Of a stretch of 64,000 nucleotides of DNA, positions 1 through 11,045 are shown piece after piece. Within the stretch, counting starts at the first letter, position 1. Each line of letters begins with the position of its first letter. The notes below the pieces were generated by a model. That model saw nothing but the letters and a program-made list of their open reading frames with translations, ran no database searches and was not told the origin of the DNA. The DNA is taken from positions 106,947,971 through 107,011,970 of the forward strand of contig NC_133665.1 in assembly GCF_037893015.1 (NCBI RefSeq). The letters run 5' to 3'. The DNA is from Macrotis lagotis. Its lineage: Eukaryota; Chordata; Mammalia; Peramelemorphia; Peramelidae. The position numbers were made by a program, and so were the translations under genes.

Positions 1-1466
1 ATTAGACTAACATCTCACACCCTATACCAAGATAAGATCCAAATGGATACAGGATTTAGACATAAAAAGCAATATTATAAGCAAACTTGAAGATCAAGGA
101 GTAGTTTACCTGTCAGATCTATGGAAAGGGAAGCAGCTTATGACCAAGGAAGAGATGGAGAATATCATTACAAACAAACTAGGTAATTTTGATTACATTG
201 AATTAAAAAGCTTTTACACAGATAAAACCACTGTAACCAAGATCAAAAGAAAATATAATAAATTGGGAAACAATTGTTACAACTATTATTTCTGACAAAG
301 GGCTCTTCTCTAAAATATACAGAGAACTGAGTCAAATTTTCAAAAAAAAAAGCACCATTCCCCAATTGACAAATGGTCAAAGGATATGCAAAGGCAATTT
401 ATAGATAAGGAGATCAAAGCAATCCATAGTCATATGAAAAATTGCTATAAATCATTACTTATTAGAGAAATGCAAATTAAAGCATCTCTAAGATACCACC
501 TCACTCCTCTCAGACTGGCCAATATGACCAGAAAGGACAATGATCATTTTTTTTTTTTTAGTTTTTTGTAAGGCAATGGTTAAGTGGCTTGCCCAAAGCC
601 ACACAGCTAGGTAATTATTAAGTGTCTGAGGTCGGATTTGAACTCAGGTACTCCTGACTCCAGGGCTAGTGCTCTATCCACTTCGCCACCTAGCTGCCCA
701 GATAATGATCAATGTTGGAAGGGATATGGGAAATCTGGTACACTAATACACTGTTGGTGGAGCTCTGAACTCATCCAACCTTTCTGGAGAGAAATTTGGA
801 ATTACACCCAAAGAGCAGCAAAAATGTGCATACCCTTTGATCCAGCAATACCACTACTGGGTCTATACCCTGAAGAGATTATGAAAAAGGATAAAAACAT
901 CATTTGTACAAAAATTTTCATAGCAGTCCTGTTTGTGGTGGCAAAGAATTGGAAATTAAGTAGATGTCCTTCAATTAGAGAATGGTTTAACAAACTGTGG
1001 TATATGTAAGTCATGGAACACTATTGTTCTATTAGAAACCAGGAGGGATGGGAATTCAGGGAAGCCTGGAAAGATTTGCATGAACTGATGCTGAACAAGT
1101 TGAGTAGAACCAGAAGAACATTGTACACCCTAACAGCAACTTGGGGGTGATGCAGTGCAACAATCAGGGACAATTTGGGGGTATCTGTGATGGAGAATAC
1201 CATCTGTATTCAGAAAAAGAATCATGGACTTTGAACAAAGACCAAAGACTATTACCTTCAATTTAGAAAAAAAAATTGTTATCTTATTATGTAATTTTGC
1301 TATCTGTTATACTTTATTTTTCTTCCTTAAGGATATGATTTCTATCTCATCACATTCAACTGAGATCAATGTATACCATGGAAACATTGTAAAGACTAAC
1401 AGGGAGCAAGATTGGGGGAAAATTGTAAAACTCAAAATACATAAAATCTTAAAGAAAAAAAAAGAT
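1..1466 (+). mobile_element. L1 LINE, 3' part (ORF2 C-terminal region and 3' UTR)
   Basis: The + strand translates in pieces to the C-terminal part of an L1 ORF2 protein: a TLIHCWWSSELIQPFW segment, then FDPAIPLLGLYP, then FIAVLFVVAKNWKLS, which match the order of the equivalent L1 blocks known from placental mammals. The 3' UTR follows and ends in an A-rich tail at about 1448-1466. The 5' end lies left of the window. A young SINE (547-700) splits the ORF2 region, and the reading frame is broken elsewhere, so this copy is dead. The 3' UTR also looks shortened near 1145-1160 compared with the sister copy at 21155-21590. Confidence 0.85.
547..700 (-). mobile_element. tRNA-derived marsupial SINE inserted in L1
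   Basis: Minus-strand copy starting with a T-run (its A-tail) and ending in the tagctgccca head. The L1 sequence gacaatgatca precedes it and gataatgatca follows it, an 11 bp target duplication with one mismatch, so the SINE jumped into an already present L1. Confidence 0.9.
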
Positions 1467-1854
1467 TCATTGGCCAGGAAAAGGGTCGTAGTTTTTACAT
1501 AACAGGTTACATTTTGAACTATCCTCTAAATCAGAGACTCCAGGGCTACCTAGTTGCCCCTATATCAGATATTCTTAATCTTCATTATTGTTATTTTTTT
1601 AATATTGACAACTGTAATTCAGTATAATAGATTTTCTTTGTAATCCTGTATATTACATTTTATGAATTTAAGAACATGGTTTGAGAAGGGATCTATAGAC
1701 TTCACCAGACATTGTTGACAAAGGGATCCCTGACACACAAAAAGGTTGAGTCCCTATTCTGGATTTTCAGAATTATTAGTGCTAGGAGATGTTGTAGTCT
1801 AATCTCTTCCTTTCATAGAGGAGACACTTGAGGTCTAGGAAGGGGGAAAGGATT
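1467..1854. other. Intergenic, nothing recognised
   Basis: AT-rich sequence between an L1 tail and an L2 copy. No ORF, RNA gene or clear repeat was seen. The short stretch tagttgcccc near 1550 looks like a remnant SINE head. Confidence 0.4.
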
Positions 1855-2278
1855 GTCCAATTCAATTCAACAGCTATTGTTTGTTTTGTTATATGCAAAA
1901 TAGGGTGCTAGGGACCCTTGATACCTAGAGGGACACAATACTTCTTTAAGGACACTGCAGTCCTCCAGGGAAGTGAGCCATGCTCACAAATATACACAAT
2001 GGGAAGTAGAATGTGGCAAGGAAAAAGAAACCTGGACAAAAGTCATTAAGTGTTTCTTCTGTGTAAAGCACTCTGTTAAGCCCTAGAGATACAAAGACAG
2101 AAATGCAACAATTTCTTTCCTTGAGGAGCCTCTATTCTAATGGAAGAGGCAACACATGATATGCATGAGTATGTGTAGAATGTAGGAAAAATAAATGGAA
2201 AGTAGTCTGGGTAAGAAATCTAGCTGCCGGGGAACCACTCATGGTTTCATAAAGAAGATAGCTCTTGAACAGATTCTT

Positions 2279-2434
2279 TTTTTTTTTTTTTAGATTTTTC
2301 AAGGTAATGGGGTTAAGTGGCTTGCCCAAGGCCACACAGCTAGGTAATTATTGAGTGTCTGAGACCAGATTTGAACCCAGGTACTCCTGACTCCAAGGCC
2401 AGTGCTCTATCCACTGCGCCACCTAGCTGCCCAC
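2279..2434 (-). mobile_element. tRNA-derived marsupial SINE
   Basis: Complete minus-strand copy flanked by a perfect 15 bp target duplication, cttgaacagattctt, at 2264-2278 and 2435-2449. It sits inside the L2 copy. Confidence 0.93.
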
Positions 2435-3130
2435 CTTGAACAGATTCTTGAAGAAAATAAAAGGAGGGATTTGTATGAGAGGAGCATCACATAAGCCAGT
2501 CTATCCACTGCACCATCTAACTGCCCCCTGGGGCAGGTTAAAGAGCAATTGTACCAAGGCTGAAGAAGTTGTGTTGAGCTATGTTGGGAAGAGCTTTGAA
2601 TGTTTAATAGAGTTTTGATTTGATTCTAGAATTGATAGATAGACTCTGGAGTTCATTGAACAGAGGCAAGACATTGACAAGTCTATACTTTAGGAAAAAC
2701 ATTTTGGCATCTGGATAGAGGATGGATTGGAGTGGGGAAGAGGTGAGGCAGGGAGACTCACTAAAAGCTGTTGCAATTTTCCAGATGAGAAATGATAAAG
2801 ATCTAAAATATAGAAGAGGAGGGGAGGGGGAGGAGCTATAAGGTGGCCCCTTATAGGAAGGGGTATTAGAGATTTTGTGGAGATCAGATCACTAGGACTC
2901 AGTAACTGATGAGCTATAGGAATGAGAAAGAAGGAAGAGTAAGAGATGACTCTGAAGTTTCAAGCCTTGGTTACAGGGAGGGTGGTGGTGTCATTGATAA
3001 AAATAGGGAAGTGAAGTGGAGAAGTTGGGTTTTAGGAGGAAGAAAAGTTCATTTTAGAGCATGTTGAATTTCAGTTGCTTGGGGACATCCAGGTAGAGGT
3101 GTCTAGGAGGCTGTTAGAAATGAAAGACTA

Positions 3131-3289
3131 AGGGCGGCTAGGTGGCATAGTGGATAAAGCACCGGCCTTGGAGTCAGGAGTACCTGGATTCAAATCTGGT
3201 CTCAGATACTCAATAATTACCTAGCTGTGTGGCCTTGGGCAAGCCACTTAACCCCATTTGCCTTGCAAAAAACTAAAAAAAAAAGAAAT
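3131..3289 (+). mobile_element. tRNA-derived marsupial SINE
   Basis: Complete plus-strand copy with head ggcggctaggtggcatagtg, B-box-like gattcaaatc and A-rich tail. The target duplication gaaatgaaagacta (14 bp) lies at 3117-3130 and 3290-3303. Inserted in L2. Confidence 0.93.
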
Positions 3290-3441
3290 GAAATGAAAGA
3301 CTATGAAGTTCAGTGACTGAAGATGATAGATTTAAGGAATTAATTTCATAGCAATGATATTTCAAGTTCTGGAATTGAATCAGAGAAGAGTGCTAAGGAT
3401 AGATCCTTGTAGAAAACCTACTCTTAGCAAGCAGGAGGATA

Positions 3442-4195
3442 ATGAACCAGGAAAGACTACTTGAGAGATCCCAAAATAAAAACTCCCAGCAATATCATAG
3501 CCAAATTCCAGAGCTCTCAGATTACGGAGAAAATATTACAAGCAGCCAGAAAGAAAAAAAATTTAAATACTGTGTAGCCACAGTCAGGATCACAGAAGAC
3601 TTAGCAGCTTCCACAGTAAAGAATCAGAAGGTTTGGAATATGATATTCTGGAAGGCATAGAAAATAAGAAAAGAGTATCCATTTGGCAGTTGTGGCCTAT
3701 AATGCTAAATGCTAAAGAAAGATCAAGGGAAATGAGATTCTTGAAAAGAGTATGTGTTACTCTGAGGTACCACCTCAAACCTATCAGATTGACCAATATG
3801 ACTAAAGGGAAATTGATCAATATTGGAGAGGATATGAGAAAAACTGGGGGGGGGGGGGGCCTAGGTGGCATAGTGGATAGAGTACTGGCCCTGGAGTCAT
3901 GAGTACCTGGGCTCAAATCCAGCCTCAGACACTTAATAATTACCTAGCTGTGTGGCCTTAGGCAAGACACTTAATCCCATTTGCCTTGCAAAAGAAAAAG
4001 AAAAACTGGGACACTGATGCATTTTTGGTGGAGTTGTGAACTGATCCAACCTTTCTGGAGAACTACTTGGAATTATGCCCAAAGGGCAATAGAACTGTAC
4101 CCCATTGCCTTGCAAAACAAACAAACAAACAAAATGATTGGTAAAAATTATTGTTACAAGTTGGAAAAACAAATAAAAATATTTTTAAAATGAAA
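3442..4195 (+). mobile_element. L1 LINE remnant: ORF1 C-terminal piece joined to ORF2 3' piece
   Basis: The first part (3442-3660) translates to a block containing VRITEDLAASTVKNQKVW, which corresponds to the conserved C-terminal domain of L1 ORF1 proteins (human counterpart: PIRLTADLSAETLQARREW). At about 3754 the sequence changes to the ORF2 C-terminal region (YHLKPIRLTNMT, then LMHFWWSCELIQPFW), so most of ORF2 is missing. It ends in an A-rich segment with an (AAAC)n run at 4116-4134. A SINE sits within it at 3849-3998. Confidence 0.65.
3849..3998 (+). mobile_element. tRNA-derived marsupial SINE inserted in L1
   Basis: Plus-strand copy whose start merges with a run of 14 G. A 12 bp target duplication agaaaaactggg lies at 3837-3848 and 3999-4010. 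Confidence 0.88.
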
Positions 4196-4494
4196 TTAAA
4201 GAGAATATGTGAAGGTCATTTATGTCCTTGGAGAGAGAGTTTCAAAAGAAATCTGGAGTCAGATTACAGTGAAGAAGAGGAAGTCCTATATTCATTCTTA
4301 AATAACTATAGGTGATTAGAATAGGGCTGCCTATGCCACTTGACTTGAAACCATTTTGTTTTGAAGTATAGTCTTCCCAGAATCTTCTTTTCCACACTGA
4401 ATGTTATATTTAGCCATCTCATGATGATGTAAGTGTTGCTTATGGTCTAGCATTTAGATGTTTGTTTTTGATGAACATTCACCGATTCAACACG
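4196..4494. other. Intergenic, nothing recognised
   Basis: AT-rich, no ORF or repeat recognised. Confidence 0.4.
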
Positions 4495-4740
4495 GAACAT
4501 GGGTGTCAATCAGACAACTAACAAGCACTTTTAAAGCATCTACTATTTAGAAAGGTAAAAAAAGATGGTTCCTTATCTCAAGGAACTTTAAAATCTAATG
4601 GAAAGACAACATGCAAACAACTATGTACAAACAAGCTATAGACAAAATAAATTAAAAGATAATCAACAAAGAGAAGTCACTAACATGAGAGGGTCAGGAA
4701 GTTCTCATAGAAGGTTAGATGATAGTTTGAGAAAAAAATC
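4495..4740 (-). mobile_element. L2 LINE 3' end fragment (antisense)
   Basis: Contains the complement of the L2 terminal block: aaggaactttaaaatctaat followed by 'acatgcaaacaactatgtac'. Same block as at 2105-2190. Confidence 0.65.
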
Positions 4741-5359
4741 AGAGCCAGAAGGAATCACAGAAATAGGATATGAGTGTTGAATGAGTCTAAGCAGCCATTC
4801 TGTCTATCCCATATACTCCAAAGGATTTCCCACTATAACATACACATATGTAATCATCCAATCTCTGCTTTAAGTCCTCCAATAAGAGGGAACCCAATAT
4901 CTCCCAAGGTAACCCATTCCATTTTGGGACAGCTCTACATGATGGAAACAAGACTAATTTTGTCTCTTTGCAACTTTCACCCATTATTGCTCCTGGTCTT
5001 GCCCTCCGTAACTAAATATAACAAGTCTCGTTCTTCTTTCACATGGCAGCTCTTCAGATATTTGAAAAGAATATTTCCTCCAAGTCTTCTCTTTCCCAAG
5101 CTAAATACCCCACCACCACCTGTTCCTTGTTCCTTCCAAAATCCTTCACTATCTTATTGGCCCTCCTCTAAACACTCTCCAACCTAGCAGAATTCTTTAT
5201 AATCTCTGGTAGCCTGACCAAGGCAAAACAGCCAGACTGTCACCCTTTAGAAGCTCAGTAGCCTCTCTTAATGGAGCCAAGACTGCTTTCTCTTTTTTTT
5301 GGTCACCATATCACATTGTTGACTCAAACTGAGTTTGCTAGCCACTAAACATTATGTAT
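4741..5359. other. Intergenic, nothing firm
   Basis: No gene recognised. An open frame of 137 codons at 4774-5187 has no recognisable domain. A MIR/L2-like feel near 4890-5170 is too weak to call. Confidence 0.35.
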
Positions 5360-6950
5360 TCAACCCCTCTCTTTTATGTATATTAGAAAATTTTATTTTA
5401 ATTTTATTTTCAATTTTGTTTCCAAATTCTTTCCATCTCCCCCTTCTCACCCAGTGAAAAGGCAAGAAATGTGATACCACTTATGCATGTGAAGTCATGT
5501 AAACCATATTTATACCTTAGTCATATCTCTTAGCCCTCTCCCTCAAACTCCCAGTTCTCACTTCACTTTGCATCAGTTCATGTACATCTTGCCATGTGTA
5601 TTTTGAAACCATAACCTCATCGTTTCTTAAAGCACAATAGTACTCTATCACAATCACACATAATAGTACACCACCAAAGTCATATGCTATGACTTGTTCA
5701 ACCATTCCCCAATAAACAGTCATCTCTTCAATTTCCAATTTTTTGTCACCACATAAAGCAAGAAAAATAAAGAAAAGATAAAAAAATCTGCTTCCATCTG
5801 CACTTTCAGACCATCAGTTCTTTCTCTAGGATACTGAGGACTTTGGAATTGTAAAGGATCATTGTATTGACCAAAATTAGGAAGTCTTTCACAATTTATT
5901 ATCTTTATGATGGTGCTCTTATTGTGGGATTATTCTCCTGGTCCTGCTTACTTCACTTTCAATTCATAAAAGTCTTCTCAGGCTTGTCTCAAACCCAACC
6001 CTTCATCATTTTTTCCAACATTATACTATTCCATCCTATTCAAATACTACTGCTTATTCAAACATTCAATTTTCTAAGTTAGTTGCTTTTCTAAGGAGAT
6101 ATTCCACATTTTCTTCTATTTTTCATCCTTGTGATTTTGCTTTATTTTTCTTGATGTTTCATGGAGTCATTAGCTTTCAGTTGCCAAAAGCTAATTTTTA
6201 AGGAATTATTTTTTTCAGGACCTCTTTTTCTATTTTGCCTATTCTGCTTTTTAAGGATTTCCTTTATTCATGCCTCTTTTACAATAAGGCCAAAGCTTTT
6301 TTTAAGGAGTTATTTTAAGGAGTTATTTTCTTCAGTATTTTCTGTGCTTTTATCAAGATTTAATTCTCCTTTTTTAATTTTCTTGCATCATTCTCATTTC
6401 TTTTCCCAAATTTTCCTCTATCACTCTTATCTCTTTAGCTGTTCTAAGAATTCTTTACTGTGAAATTCAATTTGCATTTTTTTTTAAGGATTTGATTGTA
6501 GCTATTTTCACATTATTGTCTTCTAAGTTTATCTCCCCTACCACCATGGTAGCTTTTTAAGAACAAATTCTTCTTCTTCTTTTTTTTTTGCTTGCTCATT
6601 CTTCCAGACTATATGTTGACTTTGAATTTTATGATAAAATTGAACTCTGCTCACCCGAGGTTGGAAGGCACTGTGCCAGGTTTCAGATTTTTTCATGAGG
6701 TGTTTTCAGAGCTATTTCTGGGGTATGAAAGTTTTTAGCTCTTCCAAGATGACGTTATCCTGGGAGAGGCATGGTTACTGATCTCCTGAGTTACAAACCT
6801 ATCTTTAACCAAGAAGGATCTCCACTCCCTTGAAGTCATACTACTGTTTCTCTTCTCCTTGTAACTGAGACCAGGGCTCCTCCTCTTTTGTGACCAATCA
6901 CAAGAACTCTTCTCCTCTCTGGAACTAAATACAAATTAACTGGGGAGGAG
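5360..6950 (-). mobile_element. L1 LINE(s), decayed, antisense; 3' ends plus probable 5' parts
   Basis: Minus-strand L1: 5360-5760 and 5850-6080 both match the L1 3' end as it appears in inverse orientation ('ccattccccaataaa', agcacaatagtactc, catcagttcatgtac). 6100-6550 looks like the pyrimidine-rich antisense of an ORF1 coiled-coil region, and 6640-6940 resembles an L1 5' UTR. Two 3' ends suggest two nested or partly duplicated copies. Most of ORF2 is absent. Confidence 0.55.
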
Positions 6951-6969
6951 GAACTAGAACTGGATGAAC

Positions 6970-7260
6970 TAATGGATAGAAGGCTAGGCTTGGGGTCAGG
7001 AAGACCCACATTTAAATCCTGCCTCAGATATTTATTAGTTGTGTATTATTGTTCAGTTATTTTCAGCTGGCTTCAACTCTTTGTGACCCCATTTTGAATT
7101 TCTTTTGGGCAAAGATACTACAGGGGCTCACCATTTCCTTCTTCATCTAAGTTTCCAGATGAGGAAAATGAAGGAAACAAGGCTAAGTGACTTGTCCAAG
7201 GTTGCTTAGCTAGTAAGTATCTGAGATTGGATTTGAACTCCATAAGATAAGTCAGGAAGA
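6970..7260 (-). mobile_element. MAR1-type SINE (antisense) next to a + SINE head
   Basis: 7045-7245 carries the inverse MAR1 body: tattgttcagttattttcag, ctttgtgacccc, catttccttctt and aagtgacttgtccaagg. The adjoining 6975-7040 is the head of a second tRNA-type SINE in plus orientation. Both are diverged, hence older than the ~150 bp SINEs. Confidence 0.7.
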
Positions 7261-7620
7261 TTATTACTATTACTACTTCTATTACTATTGCTATGACTAC
7301 TGAAGTAGGGAAATATTGGACAGAAAAACTGTTTTATAGTGATTAATCTACAAGCTCTGTATTTTCCCCACCCCACCCCCCATAGTTATAGACTATCGTT
7401 ATTAAGTTAGGAGACTAGATCAGTGAACTTTTAGTAAAGTACCTTACCCCTCCCTAGCAAGGATTCAGTAAATCCCTGCCTCTAGGCACAAAACATACTC
7501 CATCAACAAAATAATGGATCTCTGCCGGAAAAGATTAAGCCTTTGGCCTACCACCCCTCATCTACATACCTCTCATTACATCATCTCTATTTTCAGAGCT
7601 ACTCACCCCTAGGAAATGTA
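7261..7620. other. Intergenic; short (TTACTA)n-like run then nothing recognised
   Basis: 7262-7305 is an imperfect TTACTA/CTATTA microsatellite. The rest shows no gene or repeat that I can name. Confidence 0.4.
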
Positions 7621-7624
7621 TAAT

Positions 7625-7760
7625 ACAAGTATTATTGATGCCATTTAACTGGGGAAGGGATGGAGGAACAAAGTGAAGTAACCAACCCAAGGTCACACTG
7701 CTATCCAGTATTAGAACTGCAGTTAAACCTCAGGCCTTCTGAATGAGGTCAAGGCTCTTC
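7625..7760 (-). mobile_element. MIR-type SINE fragment (antisense)
   Basis: Order of short blocks (aaggtcacactgctatccag, then agaactgcag, then ggccttctga) fits an inverse MIR. Confidence 0.45.
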
Positions 7761-7894
7761 CCACTTCAGCCAGAGACCTCCTCCTGGATTAGCCCTTAGT
7801 CCATTCTTGGATACTTGAGTTCATCTGGCCCTCCCTTCAAGCATACCTTTGTGGCATATTATCAGGACAGATTATTCTGTACATTGCATCATCT

Positions 7895-8254
7895 TAATTA
7901 GTCCTGTTTTTGATACTTCTTAAATTCCTGGAACCAGGACATTAATGAAGGAGACTTAATGAAGTCATTGGGGAGAATCTGACAAGCCCCCAAAACTTTA
8001 CTCTTGTTTTGCTCTGTATAAGCCTGGCACTTTAGAACAACATGAGTGCTCTTGACTTCTAGAGGACCCTGGGGGTCAATTATAACTATTTGAGATACCC
8101 CCGTGGGCTTCAGCCTGTGCTCAGTCACCAAAACGTGTCCATGCTGGTACCATGACCTGATCATCAAGGAGTTGGTGCTCCCAGGTGCCCAAGCATATGA
8201 GTTGTTTCCTTTTAAAGGTTCAAGTGAGCTTGCTAATGAAGGAGGGAGTGCCAT
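7895..8254 (-). other. Unassigned open reading frame
   Basis: A minus-strand frame runs 118 codons from the ATG at 8252-8254 to a stop just before 7895. The protein is not low complexity (it contains SWYQHGHVLVTEHRLKP and IVIIDPQGPLEVKSTHVVLK) and is one of the few such frames in the AT-rich half that no recognised repeat explains. I recognise no family. No CpG-rich promoter, RBS-like context or splice pattern was found around it. It could be a decayed retroelement or retrocopy fragment, or chance. Confidence 0.2.
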
Positions 8255-8309
8255 GCTGAGATTCAAATTATTAGTATAACAACATAGGAATATATGCTCT
8301 GGTTTCTGA

Positions 8310-9320
8310 TCTCATCACTCAATTGAAATGACTCCCTCCAAATTTACCAGTCATTTCTTAAATGTCAAATCTGAATGGGGACTTTTTTCTCAACCCTCAT
8401 CCTTCCTTACCTTTCTAGTCTCTTCCTTGAAAATTTTTCCTCTCTGAGTCATTCTGACATATTCTTTCTTGGGTCTCTACCTAACTATTCCTACTCAGTC
8501 TCTTTTACTCAATATGGTCCATAACTCAGAATGTGTAATAAAGAATTGAAAATTGAGTGGATGTCCATCAATTGGGGAATGGCTGAACAAGTTGTAGTAA
8601 ATGAATGTAATGAAATACTACTATTCTATAAGAAATTATGAGCAGGCAGATTTCAGAAAAACCTGGAAAGTCTTACATGCACTGATGCAAAGTCAAGTGA
8701 GAAGAACCAAGAGAACATTGTACCTAGTATCAGCGATGTTATGCAATGATCAGCTATGTTTGACTTAGTTCTTCTCAGCAATACAATGATCTAAGTCCAA
8801 AAAACTAATGATGGAAAATGCTGTTCACATTCAGAAAAAGAACTAATGAAATCTTAATGCAGATCGAACCATACTATTTTCACACTTTTTTCCTTGTTTT
8901 TTCCTTTTGTTCTAATTCTTCTTTTATAGCATAATTAAAATGGAAATATGTCTTATATGATTGAATATATATAACCTATATCAAATTGCTTACCATCTTG
9001 GGGAGAAAAGCAAAAAAAAAGTAAGGAAGGAGGGAGAAAATTTGAAACTCAAAAAAATTTTTTTTAATGAATGTTAAAATAGCATTTATATTCACTTGGA
9101 AAAAAATACTACTTAAAAGAACAAAAAAGACTCTATGATGAACTGTATTTCACTCTACTTTCAGAGACTCCAACATCTGTCATGGGTTTAATTGTCATCT
9201 AAATGTCAATGACTCCCAAATCTATATTTCTAGCCTTTGTGTACCTCTTGAGTTCCAATCCTGTACCATCAAGCTGCCTAATAGGTATTTAGAACTGGAT
9301 AGCCTAATAAATGAAGCTAT
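8310..9320 (+). mobile_element. L2 LINE fragments split by an L1 insertion
   Basis: 8310-8525 and 9120-9320 read as + strand L2: the second part has the conserved order 'caatgactcccaaatctata', then ttgagttccaatcc, then ctgcctaataggtattt. The L1 piece at 8535-9065 lies between them. Confidence 0.6.
8535..9065 (+). mobile_element. L1 LINE 3' end
   Basis: Begins with the ORF2 end (tccatcaattggggaatggc, ggaaagtcttacatgcactg), passes through a 3' UTR and ends in an A-rich tail around 9040-9065. It differs from the L1 type at 1-1466 in its 3' UTR, so it is a different, older subfamily. Confidence 0.75.
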
Positions 9321-9600
9321 GTACAAATTAGCATGTGCCTATGGATATTCATTAGCAAGAAATAGTTATCCATTCATACTCTTCAGAGTGAAAAAGTTTA
9401 CATTTTCAGTTTCAAAATTCTAAGTAGCAAAACCATAATAAGAAGGGGTACAGAACTACAAAGACTGGACATCTTGAAAAGTATTGCTGTCAGTAAATTT
9501 TTGTGACCCTGCCACTAGGTATTTTGCCATCTCCAGTCAAGTGATGATTCCTTGTCCTCTAGTCTGGCGCTGAGAGAGGGCTGTGGTTCTTTGGCCTTGG
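9321..9600. other. Intergenic, nothing recognised
   Basis: AT-rich, no ORF over 60 codons, no repeat recognised. Confidence 0.35.
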
Positions 9601-9620
9601 CCCAAAATTTTCATATTCCA

Positions 9621-9765
9621 GGGCAGCTGGGTGGCACAGTGGATGGAGCACCAACCCTGGTGTCAGGAGAACCTGAATTCAAATGAGACTTCAGACAGGT
9701 AATAATTACCTAGCTGTGTGACCTTGGGCAAGTCACTTAACCCCAAAGCCTTACCAAAAAAACCT
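9621..9765 (+). mobile_element. tRNA-derived marsupial SINE
   Basis: Plus-strand copy; a 17 bp target duplication with one mismatch (aaaattttcatattcca versus aaaattttcctattcca) at 9604-9620 and 9766-9782. Confidence 0.92.
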
Positions 9766-9782
9766 AAAATTTTCCTATTCCA

Positions 9783-10410
9783 GTTTAAGCTTCCTAATAT
9801 ATACCAGGCACATGCTTTTAGAATTTGTTTCCAAGTCTATGCTGACAAATCCTTCAGGATCCCTGTCTCCTAAGCCTGACCCTGTGCTGACAGATCTCCT
9901 AAGCATTCTCTAGCAAATCTAAATCTCTGCTAAGAGATCTTTCCCAATTCTCTCTGACTCAGGGCAGAAAGATTCTTACAACTTCTCTCTCAAGCTTGTT
10001 TTGGGGATTTACATTATCTAGCAATTCTCAAAGTATGGTCCAGGGATTTTTTTTAGGAGTCCCTGCAACTTTTCAGGGATCATGTGATCATGAGATCAAA
10101 AGATTTTTCATAATAATTCTGTTTTAATTTCTATAGTGGTAAATGTTAATAGCTATAACCCATAGAAATAAAAGTTTTTTGTGGAAGGGGGCTATTCAAT
10201 ATTTAAAAGAACATAAGTCTAGGAAACTAGAGAACCACTGTAACAACAGGTCCCCCAGAATTCTCTCCGAAACATGAGCCTGTACTTATATTTCTTTCAG
10301 AATTCTCCCTCAAAACCTAACTTTGTGCTGAAAAATCCTCCACTTTTCTCCCCAACTCTCTCTCTATTTATGATCACAGATCCTCTAGCCCCCTCCAAGT
10401 TTGAACCCAT
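9783..10410. other. Intergenic, nothing firm
   Basis: Several loosely repeated blocks of the type 'ctgtgctgaca/aaaaatcct' occur at 9840-9960 and 10255-10390, suggesting an old tandem or repeat of unknown family. No gene seen. Confidence 0.3.
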
Positions 10411-10429
10411 ACAAAAAGATTCTATAACT

Positions 10430-10517
10430 AATAGATTGCCTTCTGTGGGAGGTGGAGGGAGGGAAGCAAGAATAGGGGGAAAATTGTAAAATTCAAAATA
10501 AATAAAATATTTCTTAA
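10430..10517 (+). mobile_element. Very short 5'-truncated L1 insertion
   Basis: Only the last ~88 bp of the L1 3' UTR (attgccttctgtgggaggtg to an A-rich tail) is present, framed by a perfect 19 bp target duplication, acaaaaagattctataact, at 10411-10429 and 10518-10536. A clear record of target-primed reverse transcription that stopped early. Confidence 0.9.
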
Positions 10518-10634
10518 ACAAAAAGATTCTATAACTTCTTCCCCTACAACAATGGAGCCTACATGGAGCTGATAGCAGTTCATGGTACTGGTACCTTAGA
10601 AGCATGAAATACAGGTGCCTGATAGATATCTTCT

Positions 10635-10647
10635 GTTGCTGGGCAAC
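10635..10647 (+). promoter_or_regulatory. RFX X-box-like palindrome
   Basis: GTTGCTGGGCAAC is an imperfect inverted repeat that fits the RFX X-box consensus (half sites GTNRCC and RGYAAC). A second GTTGCT half site lies at 10665-10670, and a CCAAT box lies at about 10729. Function is inference only. Confidence 0.3.
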
Positions 10648-10790
10648 CTTGAACTGTAACGGTAGTTGCTAGGAGCATGGATGGGGAAGGTTCATTGACT
10701 GGGGAGTGCTTGGGAAGCCAAGAAATGGTACCAATCAAGGCTACTACTGTCCCTGTATAGGCCCCGAGGAGAGTGGGGATGATTTAATGA

Positions 10791-11045
10791 ATGTTTGACT
10801 TAAGACCATACTTCTTTCTCAACACAGCTTTGCCAAGTGAGACCCGCAAGGTTCATATTTACTTAAACAATGGATTACCTTTATCTTCTGGAAAGTACAA
10901 GGCAATCCCTGGAGTGTCTTTCAATGGTCTTCCATCCTGTCTCCCAGCAAATTCCTTCCCAAATTCCTCTGGGAGAGGAGGTAGAAAGAAGTCTGTTTGC
11001 CATAATTTAGGGAAATTGGGAGCAAGGGAAGTCAAAAAGGGTTGA
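10791..11045 (+). other. Exon-like open frame of unknown identity
   Basis: An 84-codon frame. A good acceptor-like tract (cttctttctcaacacag) precedes codon GCT at about 10828, and the following peptide (KVHIYLNNGLPLSSGKYKAIPGV) has balanced composition. I do not recognise the family and see no convincing donor. It may be an exon of an unannotated gene, given the X-box-like site 150 bp upstream, or chance. Confidence 0.15.

Larger units (their letters stand above)
1855..3441 (-). mobile_element. L2 LINE, long decayed copy (antisense), interrupted by SINEs
   Basis: Read on the minus strand this follows the 3' part of mammalian L2: the 'ttgaggagcctctattctaa' region near 2120 is the complement of the L2 3' end, and 2560-3110 carries the complement of the conserved block ending in a 'caatag tccagg'-like segment (here ttgcaattttccag). 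Two younger SINEs (2279-2433 and 3131-3289) cut it. There is also a scrap of another SINE head near 2505-2526. Too diverged to code for anything; an ancient mammal-wide element. Confidence 0.65.
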
